Below are positions 22,557 to 30,904 of a DNA stretch of 54,320 nucleotides, piece by piece. Numbering within the stretch: position 1 is the stretch's first letter; the number at the start of each line of letters is the position of its first letter. The position numbers were made by a program, and so were the translations under genes. The stretch is taken from NCBI GenBank assembly GCA_002688775.1, contig NZDH01000015.1:1-54320 (forward strand), given 5' to 3'. The DNA is from Candidatus Woesearchaeota archaeon (GTDB taxonomy: Archaea; Nanobdellota; Nanobdellia; Woesearchaeales; GW2011-AR4). Under the pieces are notes generated by a model. The model was not told where the DNA came from. It saw only the letters and a program-made list of their open reading frames with translations, and did not search any database.

Positions 22557-23705
22557 ATGGTGGATAGTTTAATTAGACAGGCAACAGAGGCTGAAGTAAG
22601 GGAAAACCCTAAAGTTCTTTCTATGGAGCGTAAGCCTGTTCAGCCAGATAAGGAAGCACAAAACATTGATGCTGAGCTTGAACAATTATTAACCAAGCAA
22701 AGGGCAACAATAAGGGTTGTTGGTTGTGGTGGTAGTGGCAATAACACTATCAACAGAATGGCTGAGGTAGGTATTGTGGGTGTAGAAACTATTGGTATCA
22801 ACACAGATGCCCAGGATTTGCTTTTTACAACATCAACCAAGAAAATTTTGATCGGGAGAGAGCTTACAAAAGGCCTTGGAGCTGGATCTGAGCCAAGACT
22901 TGGGGAAGAGGCTGCTCGCGAAAATGAATCTGATATCAAAAAATCGCTTCAAGGCTGTGATTTAGTGTTTGTAACTTGCGGTCTTGGAGGAGGTACAGGA
23001 ACTGGATCAGCGCCGGTTGTTGCTGAAGTTGCCAGAAAGCTAGGCGCACTCACTGTTGGAATCGTAACAATGCCGTTTGCAATGGAAGGCCAAAGAAGAT
23101 ATGAAAATGCAGTTGTTGGCTTGGAGAAAATGGAGCAGGTCGCAGACACTTTGATTGTTATTCCGAACGATAAATTGCTTGAGCTAGCACCAGAATTGCC
23201 TTTGCATACTGCTTTTAAGGTTTCAGATGAAATTCTGACTAATGCTGTAAAGGGTATTGCAGAGCTTGTAACAAAAGCGGGCCTTGTAAACTTAGATTTT
23301 GCTGATATAAGGGCTGTCATGAAAGGAGGAGGAGTTGCTTTGATAGGTGTCGGAGAAAGCGACACAGAAAACAGGGCTGTCGAGGCTGTTGAAAAGGCTG
23401 TGACAAACCCATTGCTTGATGTTGACATTTCCGGCGCAAATGGCGCTTTAATCAATGTTGTTGGCGGGGAAGATATGACTCTTGATGAGGCAAGAAAGGT
23501 TGTTGAAACCATAACAGCGAAACTAGATGAGGGTGCAAGAGTCATCTGGGGAGCTCAAATCTACAAAGACATGGAAAAAACAATAAGAACAATGCTTATA
23601 GTGACCGGAGTCAAGTCATCCCAGATTTTCGGTTCCAGCAAAAAACAAGCTGATAAGAAGAAGAAAGAGATTGAGCAGCATCTTGGGATTGAGTTCTTGG
23701 ATTAG
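22557..23705 (+). CDS. ftsZ: Cell division protein FtsZ
   Basis: 382 residues. Tubulin-like GTPase forming the division ring. Seen: RVVGCGGSGNNTINRM, the GTP-binding GGGTGTGSAP (residues about 144-153), the T7 region NLDFADIRAVM, and a C-terminal charged tail. The archaeal FtsZ1-type N-terminal extension (about 45 residues) is present. GGTGAT directly precedes the ATG. secE follows after 85 bp, the usual archaeal neighbour, but nusG does not follow. Confidence 0.97.
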   Translation: MVDSLIRQATEAEVRENPKVLSMERKPVQPDKEAQNIDAELEQLLTKQRATIRVVGCGGSGNNTINRMAEVGIVGVETIGINTDAQDLLFTTSTKKILIGRELTKGLGAGSEPRLGEEAARENESDIKKSLQGCDLVFVTCGLGGGTGTGSAPVVAEVARKLGALTVGIVTMPFAMEGQRRYENAVVGLEKMEQVADTLIVIPNDKLLELAPELPLHTAFKVSDEILTNAVKGIAELVTKAGLVNLDFADIRAVMKGGGVALIGVGESDTENRAVEAVEKAVTNPLLDVDISGANGALINVVGGEDMTLDEARKVVETITAKLDEGARVIWGAQIYKDMEKTIRTMLIVTGVKSSQIFGSSKKQADKKKKEIEQHLGIEFLD

Positions 23706-23790
23706 AGTATATGATTTCTTTACGCAAAACTTTATAAATGGTCCAAAATTATATCATATAAATTTCAAAGTGCATTAATAAGAAAAGAAA

Positions 23791-23988
23791 ATGGAACAAA
23801 CAGATACAAGTTCATGGAAATTTAAATTAAAAGCGTTTATGAATGAATCTTTCAGAGTTCTGAAAATCACTAAAAAGCCCGATGCAGTTGAATTCAAGAC
23901 AATTGTTAAAGTAAGCGGGCTTGGAATTTTGATAATAGGATTTCTTGGGTTTGTTATCCAGATGGTGAGAACAATATTTTTTCCATAA
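23791..23988 (+). CDS. secE: Protein translocase subunit SecE (Sec61 gamma)
   Basis: 65 residues: an amphipathic N-terminal helix with ESFRVLKITKKPDAVEF and one transmembrane helix (about 43-62), as in archaeal SecE. Clamps SecY in the protein-conducting channel. Preceded by a TATA-like TTTATAAATGG at about 23730. Convergent with folA (6 bp apart). Confidence 0.92.
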   Translation: MEQTDTSSWKFKLKAFMNESFRVLKITKKPDAVEFKTIVKVSGLGILIIGFLGFVIQMVRTIFFP

Positions 23989-23994
23989 ATAAAT

Positions 23995-24471
23995 CTAATT
24001 AATTTTTTCTAAATTAACAAAAGCAAACTTATTATTTTCACTTTTTCCCTCTTCTCGTGAAACTTCTTTCCATTCATCCTTATTATATTCTGGAAAATAA
24101 GCATCTCCTTCAAAATCATGGTCTATAAGAGTTAAATACATTTTATTTGCTTTTGATAGGAATAAATCATAGATTTGTGCTCCGCCTATGACCATGACTT
24201 CATTGTTATCGGCATTTTTTAATGCATCTTCAACAGAATGAACTACTATGCAACCTTCAGCTTTGTAATTTTGATCTCTTGTTATTATTATATTTTTTCT
24301 GTTTGGTAATGGCCTTCCTATGCTTTCAAAAGTTTTCCTCCCCATGATCACTGTCTTGCCCGATGTTAATTCTTTGAATCTTTTCATGTCTTCAGGCAAT
24401 TTCCATGGCAAAGAATTATCTTTTCCAATTACCCTGTTTCTGCCCATTGCTGCAATTAAAGAGATCATCAT
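23995..24471 (-). CDS. folA: Dihydrofolate reductase
   Basis: 158 residues. Reduces dihydrofolate with NADPH, regenerating the cofactor used up by ThyA, encoded next on the same strand. Motifs: ISLIAAMGRNRVIGKDNSLPW, PEDMKRFKELTSGKTVIMGRKTFESIG, and VIGGAQIYDLFL (each a DHFR hallmark; NADPH-binding GRKT and GGxxxY). Two ATG codons at the start are equally possible. Separated from thyA by repeat C. Confidence 0.96.
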   Translation of the reverse strand: MMISLIAAMGRNRVIGKDNSLPWKLPEDMKRFKELTSGKTVIMGRKTFESIGRPLPNRKNIIITRDQNYKAEGCIVVHSVEDALKNADNNEVMVIGGAQIYDLFLSKANKMYLTLIDHDFEGDAYFPEYNKDEWKEVSREEGKSENNKFAFVNLEKIN

Positions 24472-24530
24472 TTTTATTTTTGATTTATTTTTGTTGGTTT
24501 TTTTAATTTATTTTTATTATTGGAGATTAG

Positions 24531-24607
24531 CCACAAATACAATAATGACTTTGTTAACAACCACTTAATGAATTATTTGATTACAGATTACTTCTGTATT
24601 GTACTGG
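24531..24607 (+). repeat. Structured repeat family C, copy 1 (about 77 nt)
   Basis: Homologous to the reverse complement of 48660-48737. Shared blocks: ACAAATACAATAA at the left, AATTATTTG in the middle, and TCTGTATTGTACTG at the right; TACAATA and TATTGTA can pair. An inner hairpin differs in sequence but keeps pairing (TTG-TTAA-CAA here, TTGG..CCAA in copy 2). Sits between folA and thyA. Confidence 0.75.
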
Positions 24608-24672
24608 CCTCTTAATAACAAAAAAATATTTTTAAAAAATACCTCTTATGAAAATAAAATATTTAAAAAAAC

Positions 24673-25518
24673 CTAAACAGCCATCTGAGCTTTTATTGTA
24701 GGATGAAACTGATAATTTACCAATTCAATGTCTTCCATCTTAAAATCATCTATGTTCTTGATATCTGGATTTAATTTTAAATTCGGCAATGGAAATGGTT
24801 TTCTTGATAATTGTTCTTTTACCTGGTCAAAATGATTGTGGTAAATATGGGCATCTGCTAAAGTGTGCACAAATTCTCCGGGTTTTAAATTAGTCACTTG
24901 TGCAACCATATTCAGGAATAAAGAGTAAGAAGCGATATTGAATGGAACTCCTAAGAACATATCGCATGAACGCTGGTACATCTGCAATGACAATTTATCA
25001 TTCGCTACAAAGAATTGGAAAAAAGTATGACATGGCGGCAAAGCCATCTGTTCAATTTCGCCAGGATTCCATGCATTTACAATGATTCTTCTGCTTGTGG
25101 GATTTTCCTTGATTAATTTGATAGCATTTGCAAGTTGATCTATCTCTTTTCCATCTGGAGATTTCCATTTGCGCCATTGAATGCCGTAAATTCTTCCTAA
25201 ATCTCCCTGAAATTTAGCGTTTTGCTTCCAATAGTCTGCTTGTGCATTAGCTGTCCATATTGTTTTTTTGCTTTCATCCCTTGTGCTGTGCAGTATTTCT
25301 GCAAGCCTTCTTTCGTCGTTAGAGCCTTCTATAAACCATAGTAACTCGGATGCAACACTTTTCCATGGCAATTTTTTTGTTGTGACTGCTGGAAAACTAT
25401 CTTCCATGTCAAAGCGCATTTGCATTCCAAAAACAGCTCTTGTACCTACACCTGTCCTGTCTTTCCTGTCTGTCCCATTATCGAGAACATAACGCAAAGC
25501 ATCTAGGTATTGTTTCAT
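24673..25518 (-). CDS. thyA: Thymidylate synthase ThyA
   Basis: 281 residues. Methylates dUMP with methylene-tetrahydrofolate. Nucleophile Cys163 in ALPPCHTFFQF, phosphate-binding RTGVGTRAVFG and TSRRIIVNAWNP, and the C-terminal HPTIKAQMAV ending as in ThyA. The classical ThyA/FolA pair is more usual in bacteria; many archaea use ThyX, so lateral origin is possible. Confidence 0.97.
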   Translation of the reverse strand: MKQYLDALRYVLDNGTDRKDRTGVGTRAVFGMQMRFDMEDSFPAVTTKKLPWKSVASELLWFIEGSNDERRLAEILHSTRDESKKTIWTANAQADYWKQNAKFQGDLGRIYGIQWRKWKSPDGKEIDQLANAIKLIKENPTSRRIIVNAWNPGEIEQMALPPCHTFFQFFVANDKLSLQMYQRSCDMFLGVPFNIASYSLFLNMVAQVTNLKPGEFVHTLADAHIYHNHFDQVKEQLSRKPFPLPNLKLNPDIKNIDDFKMEDIELVNYQFHPTIKAQMAV

Positions 25519-25660
25519 AGTGATTAGAAAACAAATAGGTATTTTAATTGTTTTGGTTAAATTTAATTTTTTATTATAAAATGTTGTTCCACCCAGTAGT
25601 AAAAATTCTTAACTACTACCAAAAAGTATTTATATGACTAAGTAATTTAAAATTTGCAAC

Positions 25661-26125
25661 ATGAAAAGAAAAACTATGAGAACAATATTTATTGTTCTTT
25701 TTATTCTGGGAATTGTTGTTGGATATCTTTTACCTGGTAATTTGGAGACTTTAACTATGAGTTCATTAAAGGTGGGAATTTTTGACGTTCCAAAGGGTTT
25801 AGGGCAGCTTGAGGCACAAACTGAATTTTTTAAATATACTGTTCTTGCTGAAACTGAAACAGGAAGTGTTGAATTATTAAGAATTGATGACGAACTTCCA
25901 ACGCATATGCATACAGATGAAAATCATTTTGTTTATATTTACAGAGGTCAAGCAAAAGGAACAATCGGAGATGTTACAGCTGAAGTCGGACCTGGTGAAT
26001 TAGTTGTAATACCGGCAGGAACTCCTCATAGCGTGGAGAGGATTGGAGATGCACCAGTTGAGATATTATTGTTTTCTTCGCCTCCATTCAAAAAGGATGA
26101 TATATCCTTTTTAGAAACAGAATAA
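25661..26125 (+). CDS. Membrane-anchored cupin-domain protein
   Basis: 154 residues. One transmembrane helix (about 8-25) then a single cupin beta-barrel with the metal motifs THMHTDENHFVYI and GELVVIPAGTPHSVE (His residues and Glu in the expected spacing). Probably metal-binding and outside the cell. An inverted pair AGTAGT / ACTACT (25592-25614) lies just before the TATA-like GTATTTATATGAC, a possible operator. Reaction unknown. Confidence 0.8.
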   Translation: MKRKTMRTIFIVLFILGIVVGYLLPGNLETLTMSSLKVGIFDVPKGLGQLEAQTEFFKYTVLAETETGSVELLRIDDELPTHMHTDENHFVYIYRGQAKGTIGDVTAEVGPGELVVIPAGTPHSVERIGDAPVEILLFSSPPFKKDDISFLETE

Positions 26126-26178
26126 ATTTATTTCTTATATGAAAATATTAATATATATCCTAAAATATTGATAAATCT

Positions 26179-26562
26179 ATGAAGAAATCTTGGCTTAAAG
26201 AGATTGCAAGAGACTTATTAGCTCTTGGAAGCATACCCTTCTATTTCTTAGTTGTTATAAGAGCGATAATTGGAAAATATGAACTTTTTATTAATCAAAT
26301 GGTTATTGCAGCTATTGCTATTTTTATTCTTTATTTCGTAATAAAAGGTTCAAACTTGCATATTGCGAGGTCTATTCCAATAGTTGTTTTCACCAGTCTT
26401 TTTTATAATGAAATGCTTTTCGCTGTTTTTGCAGTTTTAGTATGGGTCTTGTTGCTTGTTTCTGCATTTTATATCAACAGAAAGGTCGGTTTTGTAATTA
26501 GGGGGTTGATTATCGGAGTGATAAGCTCTTTGGTAGGTTATTATGGGGCACTATTTATGTAA
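26179..26562 (+). CDS. Membrane protein with four predicted helices
   Basis: 127 residues: hydrophobic helices at about 12-33, 42-58, 68-95 and 103-125. No motif that I recognise. Own TATA-like sequence TAATATATATCC upstream, so probably transcribed separately from the cupin gene. Confidence 0.6.
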   Translation: MKKSWLKEIARDLLALGSIPFYFLVVIRAIIGKYELFINQMVIAAIAIFILYFVIKGSNLHIARSIPIVVFTSLFYNEMLFAVFAVLVWVLLLVSAFYINRKVGFVIRGLIIGVISSLVGYYGALFM

Positions 26563-26611
26563 AAAACAAAAAAGATTTAAATAAACCAAATGTTAAAATT
26601 TATGATGTAAA

Positions 26612-26911
26612 ATGGGAGAAAGACTAATCATGTTTTCAGGCACTGAATGTGTGCACTGCAAGGAGATGCATCCCTTGATAGACCAGCTGGAAAAGGAGAC
26701 CGGCATAAAGATTGAATATGTTGAAGTCTGGCATAATGCTGAAAATGCGGCTTTTCTTGAGAAAATAGACAAAAATCCTGATGGAAACGTTTTTTGCGGC
26801 GGAATTCCCTTGTTTTACAATGAAAAGACCGGGAAAAAGCTTTGCGGAAACCAGAAATATGAAAAATTAAAGGCGTGGGCCTTAGAAGGTCAAGAACAAA
26901 AAGGTGCTTAG
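26612..26911 (+). CDS. Glutaredoxin/thioredoxin-like protein
   Basis: 99 residues. A CxxC site near the N-terminus (ECVHCKEM, Cys13 and Cys16) after strand LIMFSG, then a cis-Pro-like GGIPLFYNEKTGK and two extra cysteines (CGG, LCGN). Short thioredoxin-fold oxidoreductase of a type common in DPANN genomes (inference). Partner unknown. Confidence 0.7.
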   Translation: MGERLIMFSGTECVHCKEMHPLIDQLEKETGIKIEYVEVWHNAENAAFLEKIDKNPDGNVFCGGIPLFYNEKTGKKLCGNQKYEKLKAWALEGQEQKGA

Positions 26912-27006
26912 ATATTCTCAATAATAAAAAATGAAGAATGTGTTAAGGAAAAAATCTAATCAATAAAATTTATAAATCCATTAAAAACTGCTAGTGAGAG
27001 GTAAAT

Positions 27007-28071
27007 ATGCCAAAAAAGGTGCTTAAGGATTTTGAGATTGAATATCTGCAAGTATTAGATGAAAATGGCAATTGTGATGAAAAGTTAATGCCGAAATTGT
27101 CTAATGAGGAAATCAAAAAGATTTACGAGATGATCATTCTAATAAGGGTTTTTGACCAGAAAGCCTTCAATATGCAGCGGCAAGGCAGATTAGGAACTTA
27201 CATCCAGTTCAAGGGCCAGGAAGCAAGCCAGGTTGGCAGTGCTATGGCTTTGAAAGATGATGATTTTGTTTTTCCAATGTACAGGAGCAGCGGCTTGTTG
27301 ATAGCAAGAAAGCATCCGATCGTTCAGGTGCTTCAATATTGGAACGGTGATGAAAGGGGCCTTAAGAGTCCTGACAATGTAAACAATTTTCCGATCTCGA
27401 TCCCTGTCGGGACGCACATGATACATTCTGCCGGCGCTGCATGGGCTGCAAAGCTAAGAGGCACAAAACAGATATCAATCTCATATTTTGGTGATGGAGC
27501 TACTTCAAAAGGTGATTTTCATGAGGCAATGAATTTTGCCGGTGTCTTTAATGTTCCTGCTGTTTTTCTTTGCGAAAACAACCAGTTTGCGATTTCTGTA
27601 CATAGAAAAGATCAGACAAAGTCCGAGACAATTGCGCAGAAAGCGATTGCTTATGGGTTTGAGGGGATACAAGTCGATGGAATGGATGTGTTTGCAGTCT
27701 ACAAAGCAACAAAAGACGCTGTTGACAAGGCAAGGGCCGGAAAAGGACCTACATTGATTGAATGCGTCACATACAGGATGGCAGACCATTCCACTTCTGA
27801 CGATGCATCCCGTTACAGGACAAAAGAAGAAGTGCAGGCCTGGCAAAAAAAGGATCCTGTTGAAAGGCTGGAGAAGTATATGCGCAAAAAAAATTTGCTT
27901 GATGACGCTTACAAGGAAAAAATTTTGAAGCAGTCAAAAGAAACTATTGAAAAAGCAGTAACTCAATTTGAAAAATTAGAGGCTCCTGATCCAAAAGACA
28001 TGTTTAATTATGTTTTTGCTGAAATGACGCCTCAGCAAAAAGAAGAGATGGAGGAATTGTTGGGGAAATAA
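27007..28071 (+). CDS. pdhA: Pyruvate (2-oxoacid) dehydrogenase E1 alpha subunit
   Basis: 354 residues. Binds thiamine diphosphate and decarboxylates the 2-oxoacid together with E1 beta. The ThDP/Mg motif is GDGATSKGDFHEAMNFAG..ENN, and the conserved loop YRMADHSTSDDASRYR is present. Length and N-terminal extension match the PDH/branched-chain class; substrate cannot be fixed by sequence. RBS GAGAGGT at about 26995. First gene of a four-gene operon (with a membrane protein inserted). Confidence 0.92.
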   Translation: MPKKVLKDFEIEYLQVLDENGNCDEKLMPKLSNEEIKKIYEMIILIRVFDQKAFNMQRQGRLGTYIQFKGQEASQVGSAMALKDDDFVFPMYRSSGLLIARKHPIVQVLQYWNGDERGLKSPDNVNNFPISIPVGTHMIHSAGAAWAAKLRGTKQISISYFGDGATSKGDFHEAMNFAGVFNVPAVFLCENNQFAISVHRKDQTKSETIAQKAIAYGFEGIQVDGMDVFAVYKATKDAVDKARAGKGPTLIECVTYRMADHSTSDDASRYRTKEEVQAWQKKDPVERLEKYMRKKNLLDDAYKEKILKQSKETIEKAVTQFEKLEAPDPKDMFNYVFAEMTPQQKEEMEELLGK

Positions 28072-28072
28072 A

Positions 28073-28495
28073 ATGGAAAACGAGTTTATGAAGTCAAAGA
28101 TCATGTATTGGATAATTATTATATTTACAATTCTTTTGTTGGTCGGTAATTTAATGATATTGTTTGTTGCATTTTCATCGACAAAGCTAGTTTATACATC
28201 AAGTTTAAATGTAGGTGGTGGTTTAACTAGAACTCTCACTGCTGATTCTCCAATTTATTCTGTGCTGGAGCCATATAGTGCTGCTCTAATAGTTTTAGTC
28301 ACATTGGTTGAGATGTCCCTTCTTGGCTATTTCCTTTTTTGTTTTGTGAAAGGAAAGACTAAAACCGGCAAAATCCTTGGAATTGTTTTGTACGGAATTA
28401 TTGCTTTGGTATCTCTGTTTCAACTGAGAATATTAATTGGAGGTATATCTTTGTTGGTGGTTGCTTATCTAGCAAATATTAAAATACGAAAATAA
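28073..28495 (+). CDS. Membrane protein inside the PDH operon
   Basis: 140 residues with four hydrophobic helices (about 10-32, 63-85, 95-112, 117-135). It fits between pdhA and pdhB with one-base gaps on each side, so it must be co-transcribed and probably translationally coupled. Not a known PDH subunit. Could be a recent insertion or a functional partner. Confidence 0.65.
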   Translation: MENEFMKSKIMYWIIIIFTILLLVGNLMILFVAFSSTKLVYTSSLNVGGGLTRTLTADSPIYSVLEPYSAALIVLVTLVEMSLLGYFLFCFVKGKTKTGKILGIVLYGIIALVSLFQLRILIGGISLLVVAYLANIKIRK

Positions 28496-28496
28496 A

Positions 28497-29471
28497 ATGG
28501 TAGTATCAAACATTGTTCAGGCTGTAACGCACGGATTAAGGCAGGAATTAGCTAGAGATAAGAATGTTGTTGTTCTTGGAGAAGATGTTGGAGTTAATGG
28601 CGGTGTTTTCAGGGCGACAGATGGTTTGCAAAAAGAATTTGGAGCAGACAGGGTTATTGATACTCCTTTAGCAGAACTTGGAATTGTTGGAGCATCAATA
28701 GGATTAGCTGTAAATGGCATGAAGCCTGTCGCTGAAATACAATTTAGTGGATTTATGTATGGTCCATTTGATCAATTATTGAGCCATGCAGCAAGAGTAA
28801 GGATGAGGAGCAGAGGAAGATTCACATGCCCATTGGTTGTAAGAACACCTTACGGAGCAGGGATAAGGGCTTTGGAACTGCACTGCGAATCTGGCGAATC
28901 TATGTTTTCAAATATTGCAGGCCTTAAGATGGTTGTGCCATCAAACCCGTACGACACAAAAGGTTTGTTGGCAGCTGCGATAAGAGATCCTGATCCTGTA
29001 ATCTTCTATGAGCCCATGAGAATATACAGGGCTATAAAACAAGACATTCCTGAAAAAGAATATTTTGTTCCTATTGGAAAGGCCAATGTTCTCCAAGAAG
29101 GAAAGGACCTAACATTAATTGCATGGGGTGCAATGGTTAAAGTCTGCCAAGATGCCCTTGAAAAACTTAACAACAAATACAGCGTTCAATTAATTGATTT
29201 AAGAACAATAAATCCATACGATGCAGAAACTGTACTTGCATCAGTAAAGAAAACCGGGAGATGTGTAATTGTGCATGAAGCAATTAGGACTTGCGGGTTT
29301 GCTGCTGAATTAATCGCTTCTATAAATGAAAAAGCCTTGTTGAATCTAGAAGCCCCTGTTGTAAGAGTTACATCCCCGGATGTACCTTTGCCTTTTGCAA
29401 AGTTAGAGAATTATTTTTTACCTGATGTAAATCGGATTTTGAAAGGGATAGAAAAAGTAATGAGTTTTTAA
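28497..29471 (+). CDS. pdhB: Pyruvate (2-oxoacid) dehydrogenase E1 beta subunit
   Basis: 324 residues, transketolase-like. Hallmarks: VVVLGEDVGVNGGVFRAT, DTPLAELGIVGASIGLA, EIQFSGFMYGPFDQ, and the C-terminal VHEAIRTCGFAAEL. In the segment usually ending EHHS, this protein has ALELHCES, so the first His of the pair is replaced. Forms an alpha2beta2 tetramer with PdhA. Confidence 0.92.
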   Translation: MVVSNIVQAVTHGLRQELARDKNVVVLGEDVGVNGGVFRATDGLQKEFGADRVIDTPLAELGIVGASIGLAVNGMKPVAEIQFSGFMYGPFDQLLSHAARVRMRSRGRFTCPLVVRTPYGAGIRALELHCESGESMFSNIAGLKMVVPSNPYDTKGLLAAAIRDPDPVIFYEPMRIYRAIKQDIPEKEYFVPIGKANVLQEGKDLTLIAWGAMVKVCQDALEKLNNKYSVQLIDLRTINPYDAETVLASVKKTGRCVIVHEAIRTCGFAAELIASINEKALLNLEAPVVRVTSPDVPLPFAKLENYFLPDVNRILKGIEKVMSF

Positions 29472-29483
29472 ACAAACAATAAA

Positions 29484-30725
29484 ATGCCTTACGAATTTAA
29501 GTTTCCGGATGTTGGAGAAGGGATCCATGAGGGAGAAATAGTTAAATGGCTTGTCAAGGAAGGTGATGAAATAGAAGCTGATGCACCTTTAGGTGAGGTT
29601 GAGACAGACAAAGCTGTTGTTGAGATGCCATCACCAAAAACTGGCAAAATTCTGAAGATTCATGTCAAGGCAGGCGATACGATTAAAGTTGGCGAAACGA
29701 TGGTTACAATTCTTGAGAAAGGTGAAAGCACAGAGAAGCCAATGCAGGTAAAGAAGTCTGAATCAAAAAAAGGTGTCCCTTATACCGGTTCTGTTGTCGG
29801 ATTTCTAGAAGAGGCAAAAGATATAAAACCAGTTCAAACAACACAAGTAAAAACAACAACAAAGGATTCTGGAATAATTGCAACTCCTGCTGTAAGAAAT
29901 CTGGCAAAGCAGAAAAATGTTGAATTATCTATTATAAAAGGAACTGGACCTGAAGGAAGAATTACATTCCAGGATGTAGAAAAGGCAAGTGGCTCAACAA
30001 AAGCTGCTACTGGAATCAAGGTTGTCAAAAAATATGACTTTTTTGGCTATATTGACAGGGTTCCCTTGCATGGCGTAAGAAAAACAGTTGCTAAGAGAAT
30101 GACAGAATCAATATTTACAGGAGCTCAATTAACAAACATGTATGAAACTGATGTAACTGAGCTGTTTGACTTAAGGGAAAAAGAAAAATCAAAATATAAA
30201 AAAGAGGGAATAAAGCTTACTTTCTTCTCTTATTTAGTCAAAATTTGCGCTCTTTGCCTAAAAGATCACCCTTATCTTAATGCTTCATTAGAAGGTGAAG
30301 AAATAATATTAAAAAAATATTACAACATTGGAATTGCTGTTGACACTAAACATGGATTGTACAATCCTGTAATTAAAGGCGCGCAAGAAAAAGATATCAA
30401 AACAATTTCAAAAGAGATTGAAAAATTAGCAAATGATTCAAGAAGCAGAAAAATCAATTTAATGGACTTGAAAGGGAGTTCTTTTTCCATAAGCAATCTC
30501 GGAGCTATTGGCGTTGAATTCTTCACCCCAATTATCAATTATCCGGAAAGCGCCATTTTAGGCGTTGGAAGAATTGTGGAAAAGCCAGTCGTAAGAAACG
30601 GTAAAATAGAGATCAGGAAGATACTTCCCTTATCTTTAACATATGATCACAGGATTGTGGACGGCGCTGAAGCTGCAAGGTTCATGATTGATGTCATGAA
30701 GAGATTGGAGAAATGTGAGTTCTAG
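29484..30725 (+). CDS. pdhC: Dihydrolipoamide acyltransferase (E2)
   Basis: 413 residues. One lipoyl domain with Lys43 in VETDKAVVEM, a Pro/Lys/Thr-rich linker, a peripheral-subunit-binding domain (ATPAVRNLAKQKNVEL..TGPEGRITFQDV, about 130-165), and the catalytic core ending SLTYDHRIVDGAEAARF with the His and Asp of the active site. It transfers the acyl group to CoA. The E3 gene (lpd), required for turnover, is not downstream or elsewhere in the window. Confidence 0.95.
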   Translation: MPYEFKFPDVGEGIHEGEIVKWLVKEGDEIEADAPLGEVETDKAVVEMPSPKTGKILKIHVKAGDTIKVGETMVTILEKGESTEKPMQVKKSESKKGVPYTGSVVGFLEEAKDIKPVQTTQVKTTTKDSGIIATPAVRNLAKQKNVELSIIKGTGPEGRITFQDVEKASGSTKAATGIKVVKKYDFFGYIDRVPLHGVRKTVAKRMTESIFTGAQLTNMYETDVTELFDLREKEKSKYKKEGIKLTFFSYLVKICALCLKDHPYLNASLEGEEIILKKYYNIGIAVDTKHGLYNPVIKGAQEKDIKTISKEIEKLANDSRSRKINLMDLKGSSFSISNLGAIGVEFFTPIINYPESAILGVGRIVEKPVVRNGKIEIRKILPLSLTYDHRIVDGAEAARFMIDVMKRLEKCEF

Positions 30726-30762
30726 AGTTTATTATCTTTAGTTTTTTATGAAAATATTTATA

Positions 30763-30880
30763 TGTCGGAAATATACTCCCTGTCTATGATAGGTGGATTT
30801 AGTCCAATTATGTTAGATAATAGGGTATATTTCCGATCATGCTCAAAAACCGGGACAAAATTGTCTGTTGGTTTTTGACA
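30763..30880 (+). repeat. Structured repeat family A, copy 2 (118 nt)
   Basis: Same length and orientation as 3851-3968. Outer hairpin CGGAAATATAC (30766-30776) with GTATATTTCCG (30824-30834) is perfect here; right-hand hairpin CAAAAACC / GGTTTTTG contains GACAA / TTGTC. Directly precedes the sugar dehydrogenase gene by 24 bp, so its transcript may carry it. Confidence 0.85.
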
Positions 30881-30904
30881 TAAATGATATATTGAATCAG
30901 TTCA

